Source: Calothrix sp. FI2-JRJ7
GTDB taxonomy: Bacteria; Cyanobacteriota; Cyanobacteriia; Cyanobacteriales; Nostocaceae
Assembly: GCA_019359675.1 (NCBI GenBank)
Contig: JAHHGX010000069.1
Location: 62,001 to 126,000, forward strand
Direction: 5' to 3'
DNA: 64,000 bases
Position 1 is the stretch's first letter. Every line of letters starts with the position of its first letter. Below, piece by piece: positions 16,726-26,583 of the stretch. The notes under the pieces were generated by a model, which worked only from the letters and a program-made list of their open reading frames with translations, searched no databases and was not told the DNA's origin. The translations under genes and the position numbers were made by a program.

Positions 16726-19700
16726 TTGTACAACATAATTTTTGTCCAGCGACCTGTTGAAAGTTTCAGGGGTGCAATTTTGAATTGGAAATTAGGGTTA
16801 ACAGTTTGGCTGGCTATAAGTGCTGTGAGCGCATCTTCTAGAGATTGCACCTTAGCTCAAATTACCCCCGATAGCACTTTAGGAAATGAAAGTTCTAAGG
16901 TTACACCTCCTGATCCTAACTCGCCTGTTGACGTAATCTATGGTGGGGCGCAGCGGGGTGCAAATCTGTTCCATAGTTTTCGGGAATTCAATGTGGGTGA
17001 AGGACGAGGCGCCTATTTCTACAGTGGTAGTGCGGATATTCAGAACATTTTGGCTCGCGTTACAGGTAGTAATCGCTCCGAGATATTAGGAACCCTTGGA
17101 ACATACGGTGACTCCAATCCTAACCTGTTTCTAATAAACCCGAATGGAATTATTTTTGGACTAAAAGCCAGTCTCGACATGGGGAATGCTGGATTAAATA
17201 ATCCTCGACCTGGTGGCTCCTTTGTTGCAACGACAGCAAATGCAGTTCTTTTGGGGGATAAAGGAATATTTAGTGCCTCTGACCCAACAGCAAGTAATTT
17301 ACTCACAGTTAACCCATCGGCGCTCTTCTTTAACAATGCTTCTAAATCTGAAATTGTCAACCAGTCTAGGGCAGAGACTTCGATACTAGGCTATTCCATC
17401 AATGGGCTTCAAGTTCCTAATGGTAGGAGTGTGTTACTCGTAGGTGGTGATGTAAACCTGGATGGAGGGAAGATAACTGCTTTGGGTGGTCGAGTGGAGT
17501 TGGGAGGAGTAGCAGCATCGGGAGCAGTTGGGCTGAACATTGATGGCAACAATCTAAGTTTAAGTTACGCCCAAGGAGTGCAACGAGGAGATGTATTATT
17601 GACCAATGAAGCTACAGCCGATGTAGCCGCAGGAAATGGCGGCAGTATTGCAGTCAACACCCAAAACTTCAATATTTCCGGACAAAGTACCCTTCGTGCT
17701 GGTATATGGTCAGAATTGGGGTCAATTGGTAGTCAGGCAGGAGACATTACGCTCGATGCGACTGGAGCAGTTGAAATCAATGACTCTTCTATATCCAACT
17801 ATGTGGCAACTGAAGCAGTAGGTAACGGTGGCGACATCACTATCAAGGCTAGATCGCTCGATCTGAGCAACGAGGCTCAAGTGGTTACCATCACCTATGG
17901 GACGGGAGATGCTGGTAGAGTATTTGTGCAGGCTGAGGACTCCGTTTCTTTGGCAGGCTATAGCACTGCTATCATTAGCAATGTAATGTCTTTTGGCACT
18001 ACAACGAGCGATGATTCCCCACTTGCCAAAGGTAATAGTGGTGGCATAAGCATCAAAGCTAGCTCTCTCTCACTGACTGATGGCGCACAACTGGTTTCTA
18101 GCACTTTTGGTCAAGGGAGTGCCGGAAGTATATTAGTGCAAGTTGATGACTCTGTTTCTCTTGCGGATGCCATTATTATTAGCACTGTGGGTTTTATAAC
18201 CAGAAGCCGCGCTGTGGGCAATAGTGGGGGCATCAGGCTTCAGGCTAAATCCTTGTCGTTGACTGATGGTGCTCAACTTATTACTAGTACCTTTGGTCAG
18301 GGGAATGCTGGAAGTATATTTGTGCAGGTTAATGACTCTATCTCTTTGGTAGGCAGCCCTGCTGTGTCCATCCTGCCCACTGAGCCACGTTTAATCCCAG
18401 GACATGACTACTTCTTTAGCTTTCCTGGTAATCTCGGTCTAGGCAATGCTAGTACTGGCATTTATAGCACTGTAGAATCCGAAGCTAAAGGCAATGCAGG
18501 TGATATTGATATCCAATCGCGGTCTCTCTCTTTGACTGAGGAGGGAGCGGAAGTGCAATCCCTCACTCGTGGAGAGGGAAAAGCAGGAGATATTCGGGTC
18601 AATGTTTCAAATTCTGTTGACCTTTCTGGGGTTTTTTCCCAAGAATTAGATTTAGGCGATGTAATACTAGGAGGATTCTCGAGTGGGCTGATTTCTGCCA
18701 CTGAAGGAGAAGCCAGCGGGCCCGGAGGTAACATCGAACTCACCACTAATACTTTACGCCTATCGCATGGAGCAGTTTTGAATGCACGAACTAGAAACGC
18801 TACAAGTGGCGGTAATATTACTGTTAAAACCAATAGCGTTGAGTTGACTGGTGGCGGACAAATCTTGACCAGTGCCTTTAGCAGTGGAAATGCAGGTAAT
18901 ATTACAGTCAATACCACTGACAGAGTAAGTATTTCTGGTAGCGATCCGACCTTCCCTGCTCGACTTGAACAATTTGGTGAGGCAACAGTTGATCCGGACG
19001 GTCCCAACAGTGGTTTATTTGCTACAGTTAGAGGTAACGCAACTGCTAATGCTGGCAAAATAGAAGTTAACGCTGGCTCGATCCGTCTTGACAAGCAGGG
19101 AACTATTACAACTGAGACTACATTAGGTGAAGGTGGGAATATCACCCTGAATGTCAAGGACATCCTATTACTACGTAATAACAGTAGTATAACTGCCACC
19201 GCAGGCACTGCACAGCAGGGTGGAAACGGCGGTAACATTAATATAAATACCCCGTCGGGCTTTATCGTTGCTGAGTCAAGAGAAAACAGCGACATTACTG
19301 CCAATGCTTACACAGGCAAAGGTGGCAACGTCCTAATCAACGCTTTTGGTGTCTATGGCACTCAATATCGAGAAAAAGAGAATCCACAAACAAACGATAT
19401 CACCGCTAGTTCCCGCTTTGGATTTAACGGAACTGTACAAATTAACACACCCAATATCGACTTCAATCGGGGATTAATCAACTTACCAGTTGTACCAGTA
19501 GATACCGAAGTGGCACAGGGATGTAGTGCAGGAGGCTCGCAAGCACAAAGCAAATTTATGGTTACAGGGCGTGGCGGCTTGCCTCCGAATCCAGGTGAAA
19601 CCCTCAGTACAGATACAGTAGAGGTAGATTTGGTTATTCTCGAACGAGAAGCTCAACGCTCTACTACAGCAGTTTCTACAAGTTCCACTAGCTCTACACG

Positions 19701-19827
19701 ACCTGCGATTGTAGAAGCTACTGGGTGGGTAAAAAATGCTAGAGGAGAGGTAGTCCTAATTGCGACTCCATCTACTGCTACACCTGATAGCTCATGGCAA
19801 AAGACAGTTCAATGTAGGGCGCGCTAA
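16726..19827 (+). CDS. Filamentous-haemagglutinin-type (two-partner secretion) exoprotein
   Basis: 1033 residues if the TTG at 16726 is used; a TTG at 16780 would start just before the likely signal peptide (LGLTVWLAISAVSASSRD, cut near LAQ). Residues about 45-190 form the TPS domain (FREFNVGEGRGAYFYS, NPNGIIFGLKASLDMGNAGL, FVATTANAVLL), followed by a long right-handed beta-helix of repeats such as AGSILVQVDDSVSLAD and GGNITVKTNSVELTGG. The C-terminus (VPVDTEVAQGCSAGG, PSSSWQKTVQCRAR-like end) matches the cyanobacterial subfamily. Exported across the outer membrane by a TpsB partner, which is not in this window. A TPR-CHAT gene follows after 76 bp. Contains only one GGCGCC. Confidence 0.9.
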   Translation: MYNIIFVQRPVESFRGAILNWKLGLTVWLAISAVSASSRDCTLAQITPDSTLGNESSKVTPPDPNSPVDVIYGGAQRGANLFHSFREFNVGEGRGAYFYSGSADIQNILARVTGSNRSEILGTLGTYGDSNPNLFLINPNGIIFGLKASLDMGNAGLNNPRPGGSFVATTANAVLLGDKGIFSASDPTASNLLTVNPSALFFNNASKSEIVNQSRAETSILGYSINGLQVPNGRSVLLVGGDVNLDGGKITALGGRVELGGVAASGAVGLNIDGNNLSLSYAQGVQRGDVLLTNEATADVAAGNGGSIAVNTQNFNISGQSTLRAGIWSELGSIGSQAGDITLDATGAVEINDSSISNYVATEAVGNGGDITIKARSLDLSNEAQVVTITYGTGDAGRVFVQAEDSVSLAGYSTAIISNVMSFGTTTSDDSPLAKGNSGGISIKASSLSLTDGAQLVSSTFGQGSAGSILVQVDDSVSLADAIIISTVGFITRSRAVGNSGGIRLQAKSLSLTDGAQLITSTFGQGNAGSIFVQVNDSISLVGSPAVSILPTEPRLIPGHDYFFSFPGNLGLGNASTGIYSTVESEAKGNAGDIDIQSRSLSLTEEGAEVQSLTRGEGKAGDIRVNVSNSVDLSGVFSQELDLGDVILGGFSSGLISATEGEASGPGGNIELTTNTLRLSHGAVLNARTRNATSGGNITVKTNSVELTGGGQILTSAFSSGNAGNITVNTTDRVSISGSDPTFPARLEQFGEATVDPDGPNSGLFATVRGNATANAGKIEVNAGSIRLDKQGTITTETTLGEGGNITLNVKDILLLRNNSSITATAGTAQQGGNGGNININTPSGFIVAESRENSDITANAYTGKGGNVLINAFGVYGTQYREKENPQTNDITASSRFGFNGTVQINTPNIDFNRGLINLPVVPVDTEVAQGCSAGGSQAQSKFMVTGRGGLPPNPGETLSTDTVEVDLVILEREAQRSTTAVSTSSTSSTRPAIVEATGWVKNARGEVVLIATPSTATPDSSWQKTVQCRAR

Positions 19828-19903
19828 ACTTTTCACTCGGTTTTAGATTAAACAAAAGTGTTTCGCTGACTCCACCTAAAATTAAGAACTACAGGTTCTG
19901 AGC

Positions 19904-22591
19904 ATGGCAAAACGAAGTAAAACATTTTCTACGGGCAAAGTATTAATTTTCTGGAGCAGCGTAATCAAACGCCTCTTAAGTGTACTGCTGCTTTTGACTA
20001 TGTTCTTCGGCGCCAGCTTATTGCCCCCTACTTTTGCTCATATAACTGCGGAAAACTCCATCGTACAAAGCTTGCCCGATGCCGAAAACTTAGTAGAACA
20101 GGGAAGAAAATTTTATGAAACCGAACAGTTTGCAAGAGCGACTAAAATTTGGCAACGCGCGGTAGCTGCATTTAAAGCGAATGGCGACGAATTAAAACTT
20201 GCGATGATACTGGGAAATCTATCATTAGCTTATCAGCAACTAGGACAGTGGAATGAGGCAGAAAGTGCAGTTGCTCAAAGTCTAAATTTACTGGGATATC
20301 CACAGCAGAACGAATCCCCAATTCATTCATATACGAAGCAAAATCTACAAGTTCTTGCTCAAGTTTTAGATATTAAAGGGCGCCTACAACTTGCTGTCGC
20401 AAAACCTGAAGATGCACTAACGACTTGGCAGCAGGCACTTGACATTTATGGCAAATTAGGAGATAATAACGCAGCTATTCGCAACCGCATCAACCAAGCG
20501 CAAGCTTTGCAAACCTTGGGGTTTTATAATCAAGCCAAAAAGACACTATGTGAAAGTACTCAGCTATTACAAAATGAACCAAACTCATCGCTTAAAGTTG
20601 CAGGATTACGTAGCCTAGCTAACGTTTTGCTGTTTACAGGTAATGTACAAATACCCAGGCAGGGTGATATAAACACATCCCCAAAATGTTATTTAAAAAC
20701 ACCACAGCAAATACTCCAACAAAGTTTAGAAATAGCTTCCCAGTTAAAAGATAAAGAAGCGATTGCTGATATTGTTCTGAGTTTAGGTAATACAGCAATG
20801 GCAAAAGCAAATACTCAAGCAGCTATAGATTTTTATCAAAAAGCTGCCAACGCTGGCGCCTCACCGACTACCCGCATCCAAGCTCAAATTAATCAATTGA
20901 GACTACTGCTTGATACCAAGCAATTTGCAGAATTTCAAGCATTATTTCCCCAAATTCAAACTCAGCTTGGCGATTTGCCTTTAAGTCGCACAGGAATTTT
21001 TGCGCGCATTAACTTTGCTCAAAGTCTAATGCGATTTAGACAAAATACTACTATAAATACTCCCTCATGGCTGGATATTGCCCAAATACTGTCAACTGCA
21101 ATTGAGCAAGCAAGAAGTTTGCAAGATACACGTACAGAGTCTTATGCTCTCGGTACTCTTGGGAAAGTGTATGAACAAACCAAACAGTTGTCTGATTCAC
21201 AAAATCTGACTCAACAAGCTTTATTGATAGCTGAAGCAATTGATGCTAAAGATATCGCATATAAATGGCAATGGCAGTTAGGAAAGTTGCTTAAGGCAAA
21301 GGGAGAGATAAAAAAAGCTACAGCAGTTTATACGGAAGCAGTTAATAACCTCCAAGCTCTCCGTAACGATTTATTTGCAATGAACCCAGAGGTTAGGTTT
21401 TCCTTTCGAGAAGAAGTCGAACCAGTTTATCGGGAGCTAGTCGATTTGCTTTTGCAACCTTCATTGAAAGAGGGAGGGGTCAATGCTAAAAATCTCGAAC
21501 AAGCTAGTAATACAATAGAATTGCTGCAAATCGCAGAACTAAACAACTTTTTTCGCAACACCTGTTTAATTGCTCCAATCCAAAGTCCCAATAAAGACCA
21601 AACAGCGGCAGTTATCTATCCATTTGTTTTGCCAGACCGACTGGAAGTCATTTTAAATCTACCGCAAAACCGTTGGTTACACTTTACTAGCGCTGTAGAT
21701 GCAGAAAAACTAAGAGCGACTTTAAAGCAACTACAAGAAGATTTACCAAAACCCCACACGCAACGGCAAGTTCAATCTTTATCTAACCAGCTATACACTT
21801 GGCTAGTTCAACCACTTGAAGCAGCTTTGGCTGAAAATAAAACTTCAACTTTGGTGTTTGTGCTGGATGATTTGCTAAGGAATATCCCGATGGCGACTCT
21901 CTACGACGGCAAACAGTATTTAATCGAAAAGTATAGCATTGCACTTGCCCCAGGTCTGCAACTAGTTGACCCTAAACCATTACAGAAACAATTACAAGTA
22001 ATAGCCGCAGGATTAACCGAACCAAGTTCTGGATTTTCTGCATTACCAAACGTCAAACTTGAATTAGACAAAATCCGCTCCCAGATACCCAGCAGTATAC
22101 TTCTTAACAAACAATTTACTAGCACCGCTTTGCAAAACCGAATTAATTCTCTGCCTTTTCCTGTAGTTCACCTTGCAACTCACGGTCAGTTCAGTTCCAA
22201 ACCTGAAGAAACATTTATTATTGCTGCGGATGGACCAATATATGTTACTCAGTTTAATAATTTAGTACGAACTGTAGAGCAAAACAGACCAGAAGCGATT
22301 GAATTACTTGTTCTTAGCGCATGTCAAACAGCTACTGGAAACGAACGCGCGGCTCTAGGAATTGCTGGTATAGCTTTCCAAGCAGGAGCGCGTAGTACAA
22401 TTGCTTCGCTATGGAACTTAGATGATGAGTCTACAGCCGTGTTGATGAGTCAATTTTACCAAGAATTTGCCAACAAGAAACTTACTAAAGCCGAAGCACT
22501 TCGTCGCGCGCAAGTAGCTCTTTTGCAAAACCCCAAATACAAACGTCCTAGATACTGGGCGCCTTACATTCTCCTTGGCAATTGGCTTTAA
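19904..22591 (+). CDS. TPR-repeat CHAT-domain (caspase-like) protein
   Basis: 895 residues. An N-terminal hydrophobic segment (about 24-42, LLSVLLLLTMFFGASLLPPT) acts as a signal or anchor. TPR repeats run from about 55 to 510 (LVEQGRKFYETEQFARATKI, AMILGNLSLAYQQLGQWNEA). The C-terminal CHAT domain has the catalytic His760 in VHLATHGQFSS and Cys807 in LVLSACQTATG, then GIAFQAGARSTIASLWNLDD and the end YWAPYILLGNW. CHAT proteins are caspase/separase-clan cysteine proteases, many with unknown substrates. Follows the exoprotein gene and is probably co-transcribed; it faces the convergent CHAT-CHASE2 operon. Confidence 0.94.
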   Translation: MAKRSKTFSTGKVLIFWSSVIKRLLSVLLLLTMFFGASLLPPTFAHITAENSIVQSLPDAENLVEQGRKFYETEQFARATKIWQRAVAAFKANGDELKLAMILGNLSLAYQQLGQWNEAESAVAQSLNLLGYPQQNESPIHSYTKQNLQVLAQVLDIKGRLQLAVAKPEDALTTWQQALDIYGKLGDNNAAIRNRINQAQALQTLGFYNQAKKTLCESTQLLQNEPNSSLKVAGLRSLANVLLFTGNVQIPRQGDINTSPKCYLKTPQQILQQSLEIASQLKDKEAIADIVLSLGNTAMAKANTQAAIDFYQKAANAGASPTTRIQAQINQLRLLLDTKQFAEFQALFPQIQTQLGDLPLSRTGIFARINFAQSLMRFRQNTTINTPSWLDIAQILSTAIEQARSLQDTRTESYALGTLGKVYEQTKQLSDSQNLTQQALLIAEAIDAKDIAYKWQWQLGKLLKAKGEIKKATAVYTEAVNNLQALRNDLFAMNPEVRFSFREEVEPVYRELVDLLLQPSLKEGGVNAKNLEQASNTIELLQIAELNNFFRNTCLIAPIQSPNKDQTAAVIYPFVLPDRLEVILNLPQNRWLHFTSAVDAEKLRATLKQLQEDLPKPHTQRQVQSLSNQLYTWLVQPLEAALAENKTSTLVFVLDDLLRNIPMATLYDGKQYLIEKYSIALAPGLQLVDPKPLQKQLQVIAAGLTEPSSGFSALPNVKLELDKIRSQIPSSILLNKQFTSTALQNRINSLPFPVVHLATHGQFSSKPEETFIIAADGPIYVTQFNNLVRTVEQNRPEAIELLVLSACQTATGNERAALGIAGIAFQAGARSTIASLWNLDDESTAVLMSQFYQEFANKKLTKAEALRRAQVALLQNPKYKRPRYWAPYILLGNWL

Positions 22592-22604
22592 TATAACACT
22601 TCGG

Positions 22605-22660
22605 GCGTTGGATGCAATACGGTTACGTAGAGACTAAACATGTAACGTCTCTACGTCATT
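22605..22660. repeat. Dispersed palindromic repeat (gatgcaatac-type)
   Basis: GCGTTGGATGCAATACGG is followed by an imperfect version of the 28-bp palindrome (TTACGTAGAGAC...TGTAACGTCTCTACGTCATTA). The same flank and palindrome occur at 28345-28400. It sits 13 bp after the CHAT stop and could double as a terminator. Confidence 0.75.
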
Positions 22661-22721
22661 AACTGCAAATTCTTGGTAGAATTTACTCATCAACACGGCT
22701 AAAAGCTTAGAAAAACCAGTA

Positions 22722-23036
22722 ATGGACAACCATTTAAACAGGCATATTGAGATCACACCTGGGGTTCGCAGTAGCAAACCGCGCATCGCAGGAACGAGAA
22801 TTACAGTGGCAGATGTTGCCATCATGTATCTCCAAATGGGGCAATCTTTAGAAGAAATTGCCGGGAAATATCAATTGTCTCTAGCAAGCGTTCATGCAGC
22901 GATGGCGTTTTACTACGACCATCGAGAAGAAATTGACCAGCGCATTGCTTCGGGAGCAGCCTTCGTCGAAGCAGATCGCCTCAAGCATCCTTCGCTGTTG
23001 CAGTCCAAGCTTGATGCAATAAGAAATTATGCCTGA
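22722..23036 (+). CDS. DUF433-family antitoxin
   Basis: 104 residues. HIEITPGVRSSKPRIAGTRI followed by TVADVAIMYLQMGQSLEEIA and KYQLSLASVHAAMAFYYDHR is the DUF433 winged-helix pattern, which is usually paired with DUF5615 PIN-like toxins. The gene appears intact. The partner reading frame starts at 23029 and overlaps the antitoxin stop by 8 bp, the usual arrangement, but that toxin is destroyed by duplications. The antitoxin is therefore an orphan here, unless it acts on another toxin. Confidence 0.88.
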   Translation: MDNHLNRHIEITPGVRSSKPRIAGTRITVADVAIMYLQMGQSLEEIAGKYQLSLASVHAAMAFYYDHREEIDQRIASGAAFVEADRLKHPSLLQSKLDAIRNYA

Positions 23037-23415
23037 ACGCATCCGTTTTCACTTAGATGTTTTCACTTAGATGAGAATGTTGATCCTGATATTGCTTTAG
23101 CATTAAGACGTGCTGGCATTGACGTAACGACCTCACAAGAAGCAAATTTATTATCACAAAGTGATATGGTACAGTTAGAATTTGCAAGAACACAAAAGCG
23201 CATATTGGTGACTAGAATTTGCAAGAACACAAAAGCGCATATTGGTGACACACGACGATGATTTTTTGATTCTCAACACTCAAGGAATTGACCATAGTGG
23301 TATTGCCTACTGTCAATAAAATGCGAAACCAATTGGCTACATCATTCGGATGCTCATTCTCCTCTATGAAGTCGCTGCACCTGAAGAAATGAAGGGCAGA
23401 GTAGAATATCTGTAA
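23029..23415 (+). pseudogene. DUF5615 PIN-like toxin, inactivated by two tandem duplications and a nonsense codon
   Basis: The intact product can be rebuilt: MPERIRFHLDENVDPDIALA, RRAGIDVTTSQEANLLSQ, ARTQKRILVTHDDDFLILNT, GIDHSGIAYCQ, IIRMLILLYEVAAPEEMKGR. A 14-bp duplication (TTTTCACTTAGATG twice, near 23048-23074) gives an early stop. A 37-bp duplication begins TAGAATTTGCAAGAACAC (near 23175-23248), and an in-frame TAA follows YCQ near 23318. The acidic residues of the PIN-like fold (LDENV, THDDDF) are still readable. Confidence 0.85.
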
Positions 23416-23477
23416 GAAATTAAGAACAATAGGTGTTTAATGGGGTTAATATTCGTTAATATTCAAATTGAATTTTG

Positions 23478-24212
23478 CTACTGAATTTCTAGGTTGCAGC
23501 ACTCAACTTTTGGTTCATTTGCCATATCTTTCAAACCAACACTTTGCAACAGCGCATTCCAAGAACTATTTTGCGGTTGGGTGCGACGTAGCTCACTAGC
23601 AACACTTAGCGATTCAAACCAAATACCATTGGCTCCATAAAGTGCTACTTGCTGGCTTGGTGTAGCTTTTTCCAATTGAGTTTTTAAATTAGAACTCAAC
23701 GGCGCCCGTTTTACATATCCTTCAACATCAGCAACAATTTGATTATTTTTATTACAGTAAATATTGAAATACCAGCGGTATTGTGTGCCAATTTGTAGAG
23801 GCGCCACTGTTGATGGTAAGCGAAGGTTTACTATTCCTGGCGCCTCTGTTAAAGAAGTTTTGTAAATAGTTTGATTTTGTGCTTCATCTTCTAAGACAAA
23901 CTCTCCATATGCAACAGACGATGAATAAGGAACATAAAACCAGAAATCTGGACGCTCGGCAATTGTTGTTGCAAAAACTTGTTCTGACTTCGGATAAATG
24001 GGTAATAAGGCTGTAAGCTGCTTTTGAGAAGAAACAGGTTGGTTCACGTCCTGACCGCAACCACGACTACCTGCTGACGCACGCTTACCAGGTTGCCCAA
24101 TATCTGCTGGTGGGGGTGGTGCAACAAAAATTGGTGGGTTTGGTAATTGTGCCTGTACTTGTACGTAGTAGATAAGTGTTAAAGTAATGGCTGCGAGTGA
24201 AATTTTTTGCAT
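23478..24212 (-). CDS. DUF928 exported protein
   Basis: 244 residues from the ATG at 24212; an upstream in-frame ATG at 24266 would overlap the previous gene and spoil the signal peptide. MQKISLAAITLTLIYYVQVQ is a signal sequence, cut after QAQ. The body carries DUF928 features: ALLPIYPKSEQVFATTIAER, FWFYVPYSSS, YRWYFNIYCN and GIWFESLSVASELR. DUF928 proteins of cyanobacteria are secreted, beta-rich and of unknown function. The start is 13 bp after the stop of the CHAT-CHASE2 gene, so it is the last gene of the sigma-DUF1822-CHASE2-DUF928 operon. Confidence 0.88.
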   Translation of the reverse strand: MQKISLAAITLTLIYYVQVQAQLPNPPIFVAPPPPADIGQPGKRASAGSRGCGQDVNQPVSSQKQLTALLPIYPKSEQVFATTIAERPDFWFYVPYSSSVAYGEFVLEDEAQNQTIYKTSLTEAPGIVNLRLPSTVAPLQIGTQYRWYFNIYCNKNNQIVADVEGYVKRAPLSSNLKTQLEKATPSQQVALYGANGIWFESLSVASELRRTQPQNSSWNALLQSVGLKDMANEPKVECCNLEIQ

Positions 24213-24225
24213 ATAATGTTTGATT

Positions 24226-26583
24226 TTATAGGACAGTTTTGTATGATGAAGATAAGTAAATGGCAAGAGTGCTGCTAGTAAATATTAATACCAAGGCTGA
24301 TGGTATGAGTGGAACCCAATAACCTTGGCATAAGAGAACTAAGCAAAGAATGTATAATACGCCGATTGCACCTCCTGTTATTAGTATTAGATATATTCGT
24401 GACCGACAGGCAAAAGCAATTACACCTCCAACTACAGACCAACTCAAAATCCACAATACTTCGCTCCAAATTGGCAAAACCCATAACAAAGGGCGCCCAT
24501 CTTTAACTGCACTGACGATTTGACTGACCATTTGCGCTTGGACAATTACTCCTGGTATTTCTTGGTGAAGTTCTTGTTCTTGAGTGTATGGTGTAGGAAT
24601 ATAATCACGAAAAGTTTGAGCGGTGGTGCCGATGAGAACGATTCGGTCTTTGACTTCTTCAGGCTTAAGTGTACCTTTGAGAACTTGTGTAAGCGTGACT
24701 TTTGGAGCAATTTCTACGGGAGAACGACGGTAAGAGCGGTAATTAAGCAATATTTGATAGCCTTCTGTATCGAGTTGATGATAGGCGCCCATATGCGACC
24801 GCAACCGCTTAAAAATAATGTTACCCAACTGCAAATCCCCTCTTGAATTGTACTTGGCAGAAATACCCTCTTTTTCTAAGTAGTGAGACGCAATTTGCGT
24901 GCTGAGAGCGGAGTGTGCAGCACAAGGAGATGCAGGAGATGGATTCATTGCTAACAAATGGCGCCGCAAAACGCCATCTGTATCTTTGACAACATCACTA
25001 AAACCAAGACGTTGTTTTGGAACTTCAGGAGGGGGTTTAGTACCGGGATGGTTGTTTGCGCTATCGCTAGCTTTGCAAATAGCAAAGAAGTTATGAGCAT
25101 TTTGCAGACGAGTCGCTAAAGAAGCTTGATTTGGTTGTACTGCATTATCACGATAAATATCTAGCCCAATAGTTCGCGGTTGCAACTGTACAAGTTTTTC
25201 TAAAAGTTTTGCTAGTGCAGTATCTGATAATGACCCACTTCTTTGCTGCTGTTCTTTTAGTTTGAAATCTTCTTCGGTAACTTCTACTATCAATAAGCGA
25301 GAATCTTGCTTTTCGTCTGGACGAGTACGCATAAGTTGGTCAAAGAAATGTAATTCCGATGTTTGAAATGCTCCCAGTTGCCGTACTCCCATTACACTGG
25401 CAGTTATCACTAAACTTGATAGTAATAACGCTTTGAGACGTTGACTACTTGGAATTCGAGGTTTTGGCCAAGTTATTGGCACCACGGTAGGATTTTCACA
25501 AATCATTGGTAGCCAACTGGCGCCTGGGTATTCGTTTTCTAGTCCTTGCAATCGTACTCTCGCAGAACGAACCGCAGCATACAAAGACTCTCCAGAGGAA
25601 AAAGCCACCAGAAAATGCCTTAAAAATTCTTGAGCCACCATATCTGGCACAGGTTCGCGCATGACAATTATTTGCGGGATGTGTAAATTTTGTAGCTCGC
25701 GCGCTAATCCCAAACCATCACAGGAATTAAAAATTGCCAACTGCAACCCACCAGCTACAGCTTTTCTTAAAGCGTAGCTGAGTTCATCAATAGTTAAGCT
25801 GTCTGTTTGATTAATATAAATGTTACCAATGTTATTCTCAGTCTTACTATGACCAGCAAAAAATAAAATGTCCCAGTGTTGGTTCCACAAATGGTCATTG
25901 ATGTCTTTTCGTTGGGGTTCTACCAAAAAAGTTGTAGCGGCTAGTGGTAGTTTTTGTAGCAACTGGCGGTCTTGGTCTATATCAATACCATCACTATCGC
26001 CTAAAATTGCCAATATTTTAATTTTATTACTAATTTTATTACTAACTTTATTACTATAGATAGATGTTTGCGATGAAAGTAGTTGTTCTGATTCTGGAAC
26101 GCTCAAAGCTACTTCAGCTTCAAGGTAATCTCGGTCTACCAAATCCCACAAATGCCAAGGAAGTTTTTCTAACTGTTCTTGTCCAGTCCGAATTAATACC
26201 CGTACTTCATCAGAAGGCATTAAGTGTTTGAGCAATTTTTCCCTGAGCGGACGAAAAGACTCTGAGAGTAACCAGTTATTAAGGTGCGCGCGCAACTCAG
26301 TAGCTTTATGATGACAGTCCTGGCGCCGTTGGCTAATCGAACCATCGTATACAATTTTTTTAGCTTTGATGCGGGTGAATTGCCACAAACCACGATAAGT
26401 TGACTGCCACTGGTCAATTGCTATTAGCATATCTAGGTTGGGAGGTAAGTTGCCAGTAATTTCTGTACTGGCACGTTTGCCTTCTTCCCCAATCTCCAAC
26501 GTCACCCGCACTCCGAGTTCCAAATCGCCATCTAACTTTAAAACAACTAATTTCCTCACAGAAAGCACCCCTATTGTTGTCAA
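24226..26583 (-). CDS. CHAT-CHASE2 membrane protein
   Basis: 785 residues. An N-terminal domain of unknown type (1-180) leads to a CHAT protease domain with His245 in ILFFAGHSKTEN and Cys288 in AIFNSCDGLGLA. A transmembrane helix (about 383-400) is followed by an extracytoplasmic CHASE2 sensor (about 405-690: FFDQLMRTRPDEKQDSRLLI, IGLDIYRDN, DRIVLIGTTAQTFRDYIPTP) and three closing helices (about 700-780, WILSWSVVGGVIAFACRSRI). It appears to couple an outside signal to an inside caspase-like domain, a role suggested by layout only. Its start overlaps the DUF1822 stop by 4 bp, so it is translationally coupled. Confidence 0.93.
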   Translation of the reverse strand: MTTIGVLSVRKLVVLKLDGDLELGVRVTLEIGEEGKRASTEITGNLPPNLDMLIAIDQWQSTYRGLWQFTRIKAKKIVYDGSISQRRQDCHHKATELRAHLNNWLLSESFRPLREKLLKHLMPSDEVRVLIRTGQEQLEKLPWHLWDLVDRDYLEAEVALSVPESEQLLSSQTSIYSNKVSNKISNKIKILAILGDSDGIDIDQDRQLLQKLPLAATTFLVEPQRKDINDHLWNQHWDILFFAGHSKTENNIGNIYINQTDSLTIDELSYALRKAVAGGLQLAIFNSCDGLGLARELQNLHIPQIIVMREPVPDMVAQEFLRHFLVAFSSGESLYAAVRSARVRLQGLENEYPGASWLPMICENPTVVPITWPKPRIPSSQRLKALLLSSLVITASVMGVRQLGAFQTSELHFFDQLMRTRPDEKQDSRLLIVEVTEEDFKLKEQQQRSGSLSDTALAKLLEKLVQLQPRTIGLDIYRDNAVQPNQASLATRLQNAHNFFAICKASDSANNHPGTKPPPEVPKQRLGFSDVVKDTDGVLRRHLLAMNPSPASPCAAHSALSTQIASHYLEKEGISAKYNSRGDLQLGNIIFKRLRSHMGAYHQLDTEGYQILLNYRSYRRSPVEIAPKVTLTQVLKGTLKPEEVKDRIVLIGTTAQTFRDYIPTPYTQEQELHQEIPGVIVQAQMVSQIVSAVKDGRPLLWVLPIWSEVLWILSWSVVGGVIAFACRSRIYLILITGGAIGVLYILCLVLLCQGYWVPLIPSALVLIFTSSTLAIYLSSSYKTVL

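Noticed and set aside
18462-19304. 280-codon minus-strand open frame within the exoprotein gene
   Set aside because: It is antisense to repetitive beta-helix codons, with proline- and valine-rich low-complexity composition and no recognisable domain or ribosome-binding site.
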